Of a DNA stretch of 64,000 nt, positions 34,670 through 47,973 are shown one piece after another. The notes under the pieces are model-generated. The model was given only the letters and a program-made list of their open reading frames with translations. It searched no databases and was not told where the DNA came from. The position numbers were made by a program, and so were the translations under genes. Positions within the stretch are counted from its first letter, which is position 1. Each line of letters opens with the position of its first letter. The stretch is from Gossypium raimondii (taxonomy: Eukaryota > Streptophyta > Magnoliopsida > Malvales > Malvaceae), in assembly GCF_025698545.1 (NCBI RefSeq), contig NC_068575.1, positions 54,321,980 through 54,385,979 on the forward strand. Reading direction: 5' to 3'.

Positions 34670-37600
34670 CAAGGATTTAAATAGATGACCATTTTCGGAA
34701 TAGTGGCCGTTATATAGCGGAAGCGGCACCGACCGAAACCGCAATTGCTGAAAATAGCGGTGTGAAGCGAAGTCACACCGATAGCGGTGGATCGCGGCCG
34801 CAATTTAACGAGTAACAGCCAATTGCAGCAATAACGGGCCGCTATTCCTGTTATTTTCCGTTACAGTAAATTAAAAAAAATCATCTCCTCTAAACAAAAA
34901 TCAACAGAAACACTGAAACACAGTACAACAAAAGGGAATATATTCCCCTACCTGCAAAATCAGAGGGTTTTCAATCAAAAAAAGTAAAAAGAAGTCCAAA
35001 TAAATAGCAAAAAAGCAATCAAAGATTCAAAACTCAACAGCAATAGAAAATATAAAATCCTATTTCTTATACCCAGGGATCGTGAATACTGAATACCTCA
35101 ACAAAACAAGCAGCAAAAGCACTACAAAGAAAAGTTTCAGCGAAAGAAAACTTAAGATCTGCCATTACGAACTGAAGATGAGAAATGGGTAGCACTTAGC
35201 AGAGATATGGGCCAACGAAAAAAGGGGAAAAAGAAGAAGTTGGTTGAGTAACAGTGAAAGAGGAAAAGAAAATGAAAAGCTGTCGGGGTTGAGTGGGTTT
35301 GCCATCGGGGCGTGGATTAGGAGGCGGCAGTGGCGGAAAATTTGTGTGAAAACAGCAAAGGCTGGTGAAAAAAGGTTGAATTTGGTTGACAGAATTGAGA
35401 AATTAGAGGAGGATTTAAAGAGCTCCGTTGCCATTATTCGTGTTTTGTCTAGGGCTCTAGAAATTTGAGAAGTTGGGGATTTGGTTTCTAATAACAAGGA
35501 AAGGTTTGAAACAACCTATTAAAGAGGTAACCATTTCATTTCCTTTATATGTTATTAGATTTATAATTTTAGTTTATATGTTATTTTTAATTAATATTGT
35601 AATTATGATTTATAATGATAATTACTTATTATTTATTATTATTTTAAAATTTCATAACTTTCATTACTTGGGATTTTTAGGGTTACACACAAAATTAATG
35701 AAAATTATAACGTCTATGACAAATTAATTCATTGTGTTTTTCTTTATCAAATCCAATAGATGACTTCAATTCAATATTAGATAAATCTCTATTGATTTTA
35801 GTTTGCATAATATGAAAAATTGAATTTTAAATTTGATCCAATTTGAATTTAAATTTTATTAAGATGGAACAAAACAAACTACTTATACCAAAAACTTTGG
35901 AACCAAGTAATAATGGGTTATGGTGTATTGTTATTTTTAAAAAATAAATAAATTATGTATTGATTATGCAATAAATTTAAATTTTTCATGTTACTGATGT
36001 TTACTTTTTTGTATTATATTGTTGATAATATAAGTAATGAGTTGCTTATTTTTCTAAATATAATTTTATGTTTCTTATATATAAATAAAAATAAAGCATG
36101 CCACCACGTGAAGAGTTCCCGACTAAATGATTGGAGGGTGCACCAAGTAATGATATAGGTTGGCACTTTGGAACTCTAGTGCCAAATGTGAGAGGAAATA
36201 TCGTATGTAAACTTTGTGGTAAAGTTGTGAAAGGAGGAATAACACGATTTAAAGAGCACATTGCTCATAAAACCGGCAATGTTGCACCATGCCCTAATGT
36301 TACTGGTATGTGATACTCTATTATTATTTTTAAATGTTATTGTAAATTTATCAATAAAGATTATATATAATTGATAATAATATAAAGTGTGAATTATTTT
36401 TATTTTATTAACAGATGTCATTAGAGAAAGTATGACGAATATACTCAAAGAAAGCAACACAAAGAAAATAGACAAAAAGAGGAGAAAAGATGAATTCTTA
36501 TCTCAATTAAGAGGAGAGGAGGATGAGCACGAGGAATTCATTGATGAGGTTTTTGCTATAAGGCAAGCAACTTGAGAAAGTATCCAATCACAACACAAGT
36601 GGCATAGAAGGGAAGAATTCAGACGAAGTATTGGTGGTTGGGATAACATTTATAAAGAAGGGCGACCTTCTCATAGATCAGCTAGAGAATATCATAGAGA
36701 AAGAACAAGTAAATCCATCCCAAGTGAGTTTGAGTTTACCTTAAGGGGAGCTATACCTGAATTGGTTAGAAGCAAAAGTTCAAAGCAACCAAATTTCAGT
36801 GACTCTTTTTTAAAGAGTTTTCGAAGGAAGATAGGTGAAGCGGTATCTAAATTTTTAATATATGAAAGACTTCTTTTTCAATTAGCAAGCTCTCCATGGT
36901 TGTATAACTTAATTCAAATGTCAATAGAAGTTGGACAAGCTGTAAAGCTCCCAATACCTTATGAGGTTTCAGATGTGTATTTGGAGTCAGAGTATCAACG
37001 AGTTCGTGATTGGGTAAATGGACTAAAGACTCATTGGAAAGATTTGGGTGCAGCTCTAATGTGTGATGGTTGGACCAACAGTTTGAATCAAATGCACATC
37101 ATTAATTTCCTTGTTTATTGCAGTAAAGGAACCATTTTTTGGAAATCGATAGATGTCTCAAGTGTTCGTAGTAGAGATGCTGAATTCTACTACTGTTTGT
37201 TAGATTCAGTTGTAGAAGAAATTGGAGAAAATTACATTGTCCAAATAGTGACTGATAATGAGGCAGCAATGAAAGTTGTTGGAAAAAAATTAATGTTGAA
37301 CAGAAAACATCTAAATTGGACCTCATGTGCAGCTCACTGTTTAGATTTATGCCTTGAAGATATTGGGAAAAAGCCCATTGTAGCAAAAGTGTTAGATGAG
37401 GCAAAGAAAGTGACTTGCTTTATATACAATCACATTTGGACTGTTGACTTGATGAAGAAGTGTACACAAGGGAAACAAATACTTCGACCCGCTTTTACTC
37501 GATTTGCAACTCATTTCATTCAACTTGAAGAGATAACAAGACAAAAGCAAGGTCTAAGAAAAATGTTTAATTCAAAGGTCAATATTTTATAATTAGTTAA

Positions 37601-40258
37601 TATAATTACTTAAATATAGCAATCTTCAGTGATTTTATTAGTTCCAAATAATTTAAATTATATTATTTTAAAATTTTTCTTATGAATATAGAGGAATTTA
37701 AAGAATCAAAATGGGGACAGCAAAAGTCAGGGCCTGCTTATGAAGCCAAAAAAATTGTTTTGGGAAAAGATTTTTGAAAAAAAGCCAATGACCTCATAAA
37801 AGTTTACGAGCCCTTAGTAAAAGTACTGAGACTTGTGGATAGCGATGAAAAACTAATCATGGGCTTTATTTATGAGGCTGTTGATAGAGCTAAACGAGTA
37901 ATTCAACAAGATTGTCGATATTTCACAAAGTATGAAAAGATTATTGACAATAGATGGAATTTTATGCATTCCGACTTGCATTCAGCTGGTAAGATAAAAT
38001 GTTTCATATAATTAAGAACTATTTTTATATTTATTATTTTAATCTTTAGATTATTATTATTTGATGATATTATTATAAATTATACTTAGGTTATTTTCTC
38101 AATCCTCAATTTCAATTTGGGTGGAGCATTCTGAGAATATACTAATAGAAACATTAGAAGGTACACGATCAGTAATTGAAAGATTAAAACCTTCTCTTGA
38201 TACTCAAGTTAGAATGGTTAATCAGGTTAGATTTAAGTCCTATTATTTGTAACTTAGTTACATAATTTGAAATAGAATTTTTATTTTTATTTTTACTCTA
38301 TCTTTTATTTATGCAATTGTTACTATTTAGAGATAAACATGAGACATTCGGTACTCGACAAGCACAAAGAGCTTGGAAGCAAATGAATCCGGGTAAATAG
38401 TTAATTAAATTATTTAATTTAATTTATATTATTTAATTATATTATACATTTTGAAGTTATTTTGAAATTTAAATAATATTATGTAGCTGAGTGGTGGATA
38501 ATATGTGTTCTCGAATTACAAAAATTAGCAATTAAAGTGCTTAGTCAAACAACTTCAGCATCAAATTGCAAACGAAATTGGAGCACATTTAGTTATATTC
38601 ACACCAAGGCAAGAATTAGGTTAAAGTATAAAAAACTTGAAAAACTAGTGTTTACCTATTATAATATGAGGCTTAAGATGAGGCATCAAAAAAGAATGAG
38701 CACTGATGATATAAATGCTAGTTTTAATCCTATCAGCCTTGATCATATCTTTGAAGATGTTGATCCACTATCAGAATGGCTTCATGAGAAAGAGAATCCA
38801 TTGTTAGATGGTGAAAATGATGGTGTGTTGCCTGTGGATACCTCTGATGATGAAATAGATGTTGATCAATTTCAACAACAAATTTTGTCTCATTCAAGTT
38901 CTAGTTCAACTCCAAGTCAGAGTGGCGATGGACCCGATGGTGGTGGTTTAAGTCCAATTGACGAGGATGATGGATATAGTGGTGATAGAGATGAAATTAG
39001 CTCTTCTAGTCAGTATGAAGGAGAATATGGGGTTGGTAGCAGTGGTGGACATTTTCGTGATAGATCAGAGTTTGATGGAAATATGTTTCCTGAACCTAGG
39101 AGAGATAGAAGTGAACTTAGAGCTCCATCAAAGGGAAAAGGCAAGAAGCATACTTCTATAGGCTCTTTATCTGGTAGGGGATCGAATTCTAGTAACCTTG
39201 GGTATAGTGATTCATCTACTAGCACTCAAGATTTTTATCCACCAGAACAACCTTCATATTTTCAACCTTCACATGGTTATCCACAACCATATGGTTGTTA
39301 TCCACCATTTCCTAATTATGGTGTGCCATACCAACCTCAAATGTATCCTCCTCCACCAATGTATCACCCACTTCCACCTCTCATGTAGCCTCCTCCTCAA
39401 ATATATCCTCCATATCAATTATATGAAAACCAAGGTGAAAATGTTACTTTTTTTGGATATATTTTTGGACAAAGGCCAAGAGAATCAAGTCAAGAACGCT
39501 CCCAAAGTGAAGGTGAAGGATTTGATATTCCTCGTCATTCCACTAATTGGTGAAAACTAAATCGTACCACTATCATTATTTGTAAGGTATGTTTTTTTTA
39601 AAGAAAACTTTTGTTGTTGTTCTTAATTTTGATGATATTAAAACATTTAAAATAATATATATCTTTAGATAAATGAATGGAGTATATTTTAGGAAAAGAT
39701 AATTAAGAATCAAGCATGTTAAATTATATATGAAAGTAGAATGAGAGTGAGAATAAGTGGTAGGAAATAGGAATAATTAATGAGAATCTATACATTTATC
39801 TATTCCTTTTTCCTTTTGCAAAGATAAAATGTTTATATCTTCACCATCTTCAAAGTCACAAGAAATATTGAAGACATCTCTCGTGTATGAATTTTCAATT
39901 CTTTTATCTATAAAAACTTTTAACTTATTAAATATGATAAATGTTTAATATTTCTTTTTTTACTTTGTTATTAGTTAATATAACATTCTTAGAAAATTAA
40001 GTAAATAAATGTAAGAATAATTAATGATTATACAAGTTGTGTTCTCATATCACATTAATAAAGGTTCATAAGTGTTAGAAAACACTCTAAAAACCATTAA
40101 AATGGACTTTTTATAATTGTAATTATAATTACTATGTTTTACAATAAGTTGTGCGAATTTTAAAAAAATTCACGACCGCGATACCCGCAGTGACCGCAAT
40201 AGCGTCCATTATGTCCGCGACCTCGATAAACGCGACGCGACCGCAATTTAAATCCCTG
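34670..40258 (+). mobile_element. inner hAT element, 5.6 kb, nested in the outer hAT
   Basis: Ends: CAAGGATTTAAAT left and ATTTAAATCCCTG right, with a one-base difference between the inverted ends. It is flanked by GGCCTGGG (34662-34669) and GGCCTGGC (40259-40266), an 8-bp duplication with one mismatch. The subterminal regions are rich in GCGG/CCGC (about 34700-34810 and 40165-40245). It encodes a hAT transposase on the + strand. Confidence 0.85.
36098..39552 (+). pseudogene. hAT transposase with BED finger, DUF659 and C-terminal dimerisation region; broken
   Basis: From ATG at 36098: BED-type zinc finger (about 36150-36290, CKLCGKVVKGGITRFKEHIAH). Then DUF659/transposase core in 36762-37592 (ALMCDGWTNSLNQMHIINF, FYYCLLDSVVEEIGENYIVQ, HCLDLCLEDIGK). 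Then exons near 37690-37990, 38087-38220 and 38330-38395. The hAT dimerisation part is from 38485 (AEWW, LSQTTSASNCKRNWSTFSYI), and a Pro/Tyr-rich tail follows. In-frame stops at 36128-36130, 36573-36575, 37775-37777 (Trp in the family) and 39386-39388 make it inactive. The long PPPPMYHPLPP tail is often seen in plant members of this subgroup. Confidence 0.88.
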
Positions 40259-41828
40259 GGCCTGGCCCGGCCCGAAATATGGACCTGAAATTTTGTCCAG
40301 ACCCGGCCCAGGAAAAAAAACATAAGCCCAAGCCCGGCCCGGCCAATTTTTTTAATAAACACCAAAAATTTATTTTAAAAATAAAAATATTTTAAAATTA
40401 AAAAATAAAAAAGTATTTTAAAATAAAAAATAAAAAAAAGTATTTTAAAATTTAAAAAATAAATATATTTATTATATTCGGGCCGGGCCGGGCCCGAGCA
40501 AAAAAAGTGGTGCCCGAGGCTTGGCCCGTTTTCTAAACGGGCCTCGTTTTTTTGCCCAAACCCATATTTTGGGCCTATATTTTTACCCGAACCCTCCCAT
40601 ATTTTGGGCGGGCCGTCGGGCCGGGCCGCTCGGCCCATGAGCACCTCTACCCTCAACTGTACATATTCTATCAATTTAGTATTGATTCTTAAATATTTTT
40701 TTAAACTTTAAGATATAAAAAATTATTTAGAAGTTTTTGTTTTTTGAAAAAATACATAAGATTTTATAAAATACATATAAAAGTATAAAAATATTTATAA
40801 ATAAATGAATATATGTTTTTTCTCATTTTCTAACTTAAAATTTATTTATTAAAACAATAATTTAATAAATAAAACAATTTAAAGGGAAAACCATAGAGAA
40901 GACTTATGCTTATTCAAAATTTGTCTTTTTTCAACATTAATGACCACCGTGTTCAAGTTGAGTAAAAAACTACAACTTGAAGTCGAAAATGGTGAGAATT
41001 GATATCTTTAGATTGTTGCCTAGAACGAGTTTATTCTGTTTGAAGTTGGGCTTGAGGGCAGGTATGATTGGGGATATATATACAAGGATGAGGTCTTGGA
41101 GACCCAGTAAGTGGAAGGTAATGTCAGTAACTTCACAATCAATTATTAATTCTATGGCGCATTGATAGAGTACGTGAAGTTGAAGAGTTTGGAGTAAAAA
41201 TTATTGGTGTCGATGATTATGGTTATTTATGCATGTGATTGCGAGCAAAAACGGTGCCCAACGATTGGCAAATTTGACGAGGACTAACAAACATGACCAA
41301 TGTATAATAAAATTTATTATTTATAAAATAAACTAAAAAGAAGGAAAGCTTTGAATATAGTTTAAGTCTTGTTTGTAGGTTTTAAAAAAACATTTTATTG
41401 ATAAAAATATTATTTTAATAAATAAATTTTATGTAAAAAAAGAAAAATTAGGATTCATTTATTTATAATATTGAGTCTATATTCATAAAATTCATAAAAT
41501 ATTATATATTATTATCGAAAAATGAATTTTTATTTTATTTTTAAAATTTTTAAAATTTAAATTTTAAGAAGTGAAACTAGATTGATTTGGATATGTAAAG
41601 TTGATGGCTAAATTTGTTAAATTTTTAAAGTTAAAACTAAATTGATAGAATATGTAAATACTAGATAACTAAATTTTTTATTATGCTAATAAAAAGTCAC
41701 TGCTAATAATTTAATGAAGGAATGATCAAAATATTAAATTCGATAATATAAATGACGAAAATAAAAAATAACCTTAAATGACAAAAATAATAATTGGATT
41801 AATAAAAAATACAAGACTTAAGTAATGT

Positions 41829-42480
41829 GGTGAGCATTTGATCAAATCGAGTGAAAAAATTTCGAGTTAATCGAGTTGATGAGTCCTATTTTATCATCCT
41901 AACTCGATTTCAAATTTTTTTCTAATTGAGTCGAATGAAATGAAATTCGAGTCGAACCGAATCAAGTGAAATTGTTCAAGTTAAATTAAAAATTAAACAT
42001 GTTAAATTAAAATATTGTTATAGTATAACTAATTCCTTATTAGAGTACATAAATTTTAAATCGTATATATTTGAAAACTTTTTCAAAGTAAATAATAATA
42101 ATAATAATAATAATAAGATACTTTAGTGTGATAAACTTGAACAATTAATTACCTTATTTAGTTCCTAAAATTATAATTTTAGAAAATTTTAAAATTTTAA
42201 CTTTCTTTATATATTCTTCAAAATTATTTTAAAATTATTATATTTTAAAAAATATATAAATTTTAAAATTTTATAAATATTTTAAATTTTTAAAAATTAT
42301 TTTGATTTTTTTGAATTTTTGTTAAGAGATCAATTTACTTATTTTTAAAATTAACAGGATTATTTGAATTGTAAATTGTAACTCGATTCAAACTTGAATT
42401 ACTTATTCGAATAACTCAATTAGATCAATCCAAAATTTTAAAAAATTATTTCTTCGAATAAATCGATTTTTATTGGCGTT
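41829..42480 (+). mobile_element. short non-autonomous element, copy 1
   Basis: It starts TGAGCATTTGATCAAATCGAG and contains 'ttaatcgagttgatgagtcctattttatcatc', also found reversed in the element at 51672-52590. The remaining part is AT-rich with more TCGA-containing motifs at the far end. Probably a hAT-like MITE; target duplication not identified. Confidence 0.5.
42090..42116. repeat. (AAT)n microsatellite
   Basis: About nine uninterrupted AAT units, a potential polymorphic marker. Confidence 0.9.
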
Positions 42481-45400
42481 AAATTATTTATTGTTTATGA
42501 AAAGTAAGCAAAGGAGTTTAGCCTAACCGTATGACGTTGTCAACCTATTTATTCAAAAGTTATATTGCAAAAATTATTTTAGCGCTTTCTGGTGGAAGAA
42601 GTTCCTCAAGTTTTCTAGAAATAAACAATTATTTTCATCTAAAAGAACAAAAGAAGAAGCATTTTGTCTTTTGTGATGACAAATCATTAACGTGTTAGAT
42701 ATGAAATACTACATTAAACTCCAAGTTTATTGATTTTATGTACGTGCGGTGAAGAAAACAAACCCAGATTTTCATGTATTTATATTTTAAAATTTTATAT
42801 TTTAATTCTAATGAAAATATAATTATTAAATTTATTAAATTTTGTTGTTTTTAAAATTTAATGTATCAAACATATTATCACATGTGTAATGTTATGTTTG
42901 TTTATTATTTTCATATATGACTCACACAAAAATTATTTAATAGATTTAACGACGGTCATTTGCATTAAGACTAAAATTTTGAAAATAAAAATATATAACC
43001 ACTAAGGATGATTCAATTAATGAACGTAGATTAAATCTATAACTTTACGCATAATTGAAGACTAATAACATAAGGTGACCAAATAGATTTAACTGTTATA
43101 ATCGGGTCATGATTAAAATTTAAAAATTTAAAAATACATAAATTAAAATTAATTAAATTAAAGTGAAAATCTAAATTCAAAATTTGACCATATCCAAAAT
43201 TAAAACATATATCGCTTATTAAATAATATTAAATTTGTGCAGAAAGAAAGTTGAAATCAAAGATAGTTTAAACCTGGATATAATTGGATTATAAATTGAA
43301 TGGTGCTAATTGTAACTAATAAGAAATATTTGAGGTATAAACTAGAGAAACAAAGAGTTGAGAGCTTTAGATAACATTCTAATTTTCTTTCTTATTTCTC
43401 CGGTGCTCCCATCCTAGGAAAACTGCCTTAATATTTTCCTTTTTCCAATCCTGGATATGAATCTATTCATACAAAACAAGGGTGGATCCAGTGGGCCAAC
43501 AGCAAACACGGAGAATGCAGAAAGCTAGAGATGGATCAACGTCCATTAACGTAACTTCCCCAACGTACTTGGACCGCCATTTATTGTTATCCCTATCTAT
43601 ACTAATTATAAAGTTTTTAAATGAATTTCATATCGCGACTTAACAGAACACTATAAAATTAACTACGGGAGTTAAGTGAAATGATAAGAATCTCTCGAGT
43701 TTGAATCTTATCTTAAGCATAGAGCAGTTTGGTAAGTTTGGTAAGTTCACCATGAGCCTTATTACTTGTCTTTGCAAGAATCTTTAGAAGGCTTGAATTT
43801 GTTAATCTTTTGAAGGAATCTCAGTTGATTTGATTGTTACATGGCAGTACATATTACAAGAATATCAAGAGTTTCAGAACTATTTGATGGTCAAACAAGC
43901 CCTATAAGTATGTAGGAATCATGGTTAAGGACATGCCAAGGTGAAGGAATCTCAGATATTTGATTGTTGATTTTTTTTTCTTTAATTTCATACTTATATG
44001 AGTGTTCGGTTGAAGATCGGTCAACTCTAAATTTAAGTGTATGAGATAAGCCTATTGACTTGAGTCTAATTTAGTCTCTCTTTTTCTTATTATTTTTTCA
44101 TTCTTATTTTAGAAAGGAATGAAAAGAATATACCATCATGCCTCTCAAAAGACCACTAACCCAATATATTTTCCCCTGTTCCTGGGTATTACTTTATTTT
44201 TCTCATTTCCACTTCACATATAATTTCTATACCTTTAGTTTTCTTTTTCCAATTCCAGTTCTCACCTACAAAATACTATCCTCGAGGTTTATCACTTTTA
44301 ATTTAAGTCAGTCCAGTTCAATATTATCAAAATTTGTTTGTCAAGGGATGAACTATTTTGCTCAACACTTTGATGGCGTCGTCACCCTCCATCCAATTCA
44401 TTCAAATTGAAATCAATCATTCAATTCATACACTTTGTTGGTATAAGTCGAAAACTACCAACCCCAAATGACAAATTGTGAACTGCAAACTCACCACTCA
44501 CTTCCAGTTGGTTGGTAGATACCAATTGAACAGATGACGCGTGCTCTGGATGACGAAAGCATCATGACGTTATCCCTTCAAGGAGAAAGGTGGGCAACCC
44601 TTTCGTAGTTCGTAAAACGTAAGCACTGATGCAAAACCCTCATTTGATTTTTATTGGGATTTTCAGTTGGTAAGTGATGGCTTTTGTCAGAGCCATTATG
44701 GACTTTTTTCCCTGTATCAACACATTACACAACTGAAATCATATCAAAACAATTTCGTCACTATAAAGATAGAAGATATCCAAGTTAACAAGTGGTTTGG
44801 GAGCTGCCGAGCAGGCTATGAATCCCTATTCGTTGTCATGGTCGACATGCATCATGCATGTGTTCGGTTCTTGTTCATCTCATTGCTTAAAAATGGTATG
44901 AATTTAAGGATTCGTGTGTAGAGCGTGTTGGTTGCAAACAAAATCGGGTTTTAAGACTTACGACTACTGATCATAAACAAATAAAGCTATATGATCTCTT
45001 TAGAACATTAGGTATAAAGTGTTGTACCTAAACTCGTAAGACTTGTACAAATGAAGATTGTTGTTTAATTTGAACATTCTGAGTTTTCACATTATACTAC
45101 TTTTCTCAACGTTTCCTTTAAATGAAATATCTATAAATTATAAAAATATAAACACATGACACATAAATTAGATTTTACAAATTTTATGTTGGAAGAATAT
45201 TTCCAAAATAAAAGAAAGATAAATTGACCGGAATCACAATATTAGAAAATTCAAAAATAAATTAGAGATACATCACTTCGATTAAAAGTGTTGAAATTTA
45301 CATTTTAGCTTTGTCATCATCAAGTCAATTTGACGATGAACTCTAGTTAACTAAAAAAAAATTGTCCAAAGTCTCACCACATCAATGATGTACAAAAAAA

Positions 45401-46280
45401 TCAAGTCTTAGATATTCCATCCTCCTTCTCATAATATCGAAATTTAATTTTACAAACACCATCACTGTACTTTATTATGATGAGTTGTTTCGAGAATAAT
45501 TCTTACAACATCCTTACTTCAACAAATTTCATAAAAAAAAATTAGAACAAAATTACCATTATATAGTGGAAAAATTGGAGGATATTATTGAAGATTGACA
45601 TTACTATCGGCAAAAGAAATAACTTGAAAATTTTGAGAATAAAATTTTTGGTGAGCAAATTTTCTAACATTGAATGTATGTTTAAGAGTAATGAATCTAC
45701 TTTGGCAACGTTGAAATGTTCGTAATGTCAGGAAATCACACTAAGATTTTTAATTTGTTCAAATATTTTTCTTCTTAGGCTGTCATTGAATAAAAGAGCT
45801 TTTCTTTCATCAACATTTGATAATGAAAGTTTTGTTTTACCATCAATTTAAATATTCATAAATGACTAAGCATTTTGAAAATAAATTTGGACCAATTCTA
45901 TATTTGTATGTTATCTTTTTTTACTAAAAAGATTAAAAGTTGAGTAATTAGCGGAGAAAAACTATAATATATTTTTCGAGATATTATAAATAGAATCATA
46001 ATTAAAAGCACCATTAAACGATAGTTGAAACTTATTTCAACTTATACATGGTGAAAATAAATTCAGATGCTAATAATTTTTGATTTAATGGTAATAATAT
46101 TATATTGTAAGTAATTTTATTACCCTCTTCCAATTGTATATAAAAAATTAGATAACCGATACATGACTTATATTAATCCAACATCTATAGGTTTTCAAAC
46201 TAATTTGTATTAGTTAAAGTGTTTTTGTTATTTTATATATGTTATATAAAAATAGAAATATACATAATAAGATTTTGAAT
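42481..46280. other. AT-rich intergenic DNA, no supported gene
   Basis: The short open frames (for example 44138-44410 and 44667-44921) have no recognisable domain, no partner exons and no coding-type composition. I see no element ends or RNA genes. Confidence 0.6.
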
Positions 46281-46439
46281 CTGTACATTTTTAGTTTTTC
46301 ATTCAACAAAAATCTAATTAATTATCTATATTATTAATAAAATCTCTAACTAACACTACACCAAAACAGGCTTTTAGCGGCGGTTGGATAACAAACGCCG
46401 CTAAAGATCGATTATTAGTGGTGCATCATGGAAAACGCC

Positions 46440-47000
46440 GCTGAAAATAAGCATTAGCGGCGTTTTCCATAAAGTGCCGCAAAATATCTAAGCCCAACGA
46501 CACCGTTTTCCGAGCTTTCGGGGATTTAGCAGCGTTTTTAAGAAAGCGCCGCTAATGCTCAGGGCTTTCGCGGCGTTTTCGAGAAAGCGCCACAAAAAAA
46601 CCAAAGCCCAACGACGCCGTTTTCTGAGCTTTTTGGGATTTAGTGGCGTTATTAAGTAAGCGCCACTAATGCTCAGGGCTTTAGCGACGTTTTTGAGAAA
46701 GCGCCACAAAAAAACCAAAGCCCAACGACGCCGTTTTTTGAGCTTTCAGGGTTTAGTGGCGTTTTTAAGTAAGTGCCGCTAATGCTCAGGGCTTTAGCGG
46801 CGTTTTTGAGAAACCGCCGCAACAAAAACTAAGCCCAACGACATCGTTTTCTGACAATTCGTGGGCTTTAGCGGCGTTTTTAAGAATGCACCGCTAATGC
46901 TTAGGGCTTTAGCAGCGTTTTTGTTGAAGCGCCGCAAAAAAACCTAAGCCCAACGGCATCATTTTCTAAACTTTTAGGGCTTTAGCGACGTTTTTTACTA
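46440..47000. repeat. 114-bp tandem repeat, about five copies, in the CACTA left end
   Basis: Each unit contains 'gcggcgtttttgagaaagcgccgc...aagcccaacgacgccg'. The units begin near 46456, 46569, 46683, 46796 and 46911, so the period is close to 114 bp. Because 114 is a multiple of three, a repetitive - strand frame (46488-46718) arises; it is not a gene. Confidence 0.88.
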
Positions 47001-47173
47001 TTTAATTTGTTTATTTATATTAATTAAAATTTAATTTATTTTTAATTGAATATTTGTTAAAAATGGAAAATTTAAAATAGTGCGTTCCTCATCAACGGAT
47101 TCAGATTTCATTCAATAGGTTACTATTTAATTTGTTTATTTATATTAATTTGTTTACTTTCCATTCAATAGGT

Positions 47174-47822
47174 TTGGAGTGGGAAGAATGTAAACGAAGA
47201 AGTTAAATGGCTCTCCCAAGGTCCAAATCGAGTGGTTAAAAGATATAGTGTGTTCCTCATCAACGGATTCAGATTTCATACAAAATATCGCGAGAGGTTG
47301 AGGAGAACGCAAAATTGTGGAATAGTTGTTAATTCCTCAATTACAAGTTATGCTAGTGCTAGGGACAATAATCTTGTCAAGGGAAATGTGGAATATTTCG
47401 GACTTCTTACTGACATAATTGAGTTGGATTACTACGGCAAATGGAAAGTTGTCTTATTTCGAGGTGATTGGGCCGATGTTAATACTGCTCGTGGAATTAA
47501 GCAAGATCAATTTGGTTTTACAATGGTGAACTTCGTTCGATTGATTCACATAGGACAACAACTGATAGATGAGTCGTATGTATTCTCATCTCAAGTCAAA
47601 CAAGTTTTTTACTTAAAAGATCCAACTGATGAGGGTTGGTACGTTGTACTCCGTAACATCCCTAGAGATTTGTTTGACATTGGCAGTGGAAGTAGAGATA
47701 ACATCGACGACAGATCAGAAACTTTGCCCTTTCCAGAACAAAACTTAAACGATAATATCCCTAGTACTAGTACACAATTTCAATGGGTTCGTCAGGATAC
47801 GGATGAAGATATTTACGAATAA
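47174..47822 (+). pseudogene. CACTA transposase (TNP2/TNPD type) C-terminal fragment, DUF4216
   Basis: The frame reads WLSQGPNRVVKRYSVFLING, then FRFHTKYRERLRRTQNCGI and a DUF4216 stretch, ending with WYVVLRNIPRDLFDIG and an acidic tail. This is the usual last exon of plant CACTA transposases. The catalytic N-terminal part (Transposase_21) and DUF4218 are absent, so it cannot work alone. Confidence 0.85.
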
Positions 47823-47973
47823 TGATGTAGTAAGATTTTACGATTGTTTAATTATATGTAATATCATAATTTAAATCTTGGTCTTATTATATATTTCAAC
47901 TATTTTATATGTCTTTATTATTGTTGTAATTAGTTATTAAGTTTTCAACTATTTTATGTGTATTGCAGATAAA

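Larger units (their letters stand above)
34608..40649. mobile_element. outer hAT element (GC-rich, non-autonomous), 8-bp target duplication
   Basis: Ends: TAGAGGTGCTCATGGGCCG at the left and the same sequence reversed at the right, flanked by perfect 8-bp duplications CCCTCAAC (34600-34607 and 40650-40657), the hAT hallmark. Its own sequence is only about 450 bp (34608-34669 and 40259-40649), full of GGGCCGGGCC repeats, with no transposase. The interior is occupied by a second hAT element. Confidence 0.92.
34391..41800. mobile_element. long-inverted-repeat (Mutator-like or foldback) element, host of nested hATs
   Basis: The left arm (34391-34607, continuing at 40650-about 40870 after the hAT) is the reverse complement of about 41800-41400. 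Shared blocks include 'caacaaatttagcc' and 'acatattctatcaatttag'. The arms are about 400 bp and the core about 500 bp (about 40880-41400) with no identified gene. A short core frame (40977-41165) is not recognised. Arms of this length suggest a Mutator-like or foldback element (inference). No target duplication was confirmed. Confidence 0.65.

Noticed and set aside
34600..34680. ATTTAAAT at both inner junctions as an 8-bp target duplication of the inner hAT
   Set aside because: The palindrome is better explained as part of the terminal repeat CARGGATTTAAAT, with GGCCTGG(G/C) outside it as the duplication.
44138..44921. Open frames of 84-90 aa at 44138-44410 and 44667-44921
   Set aside because: No domain, no exon partners, and low-complexity hydrophobic composition.
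46488..46718. - strand frame with a repeated WRFLKNVAKALSIS-like unit
   Set aside because: It is generated by the 114-bp tandem repeat in the CACTA end, whose length is a multiple of three.
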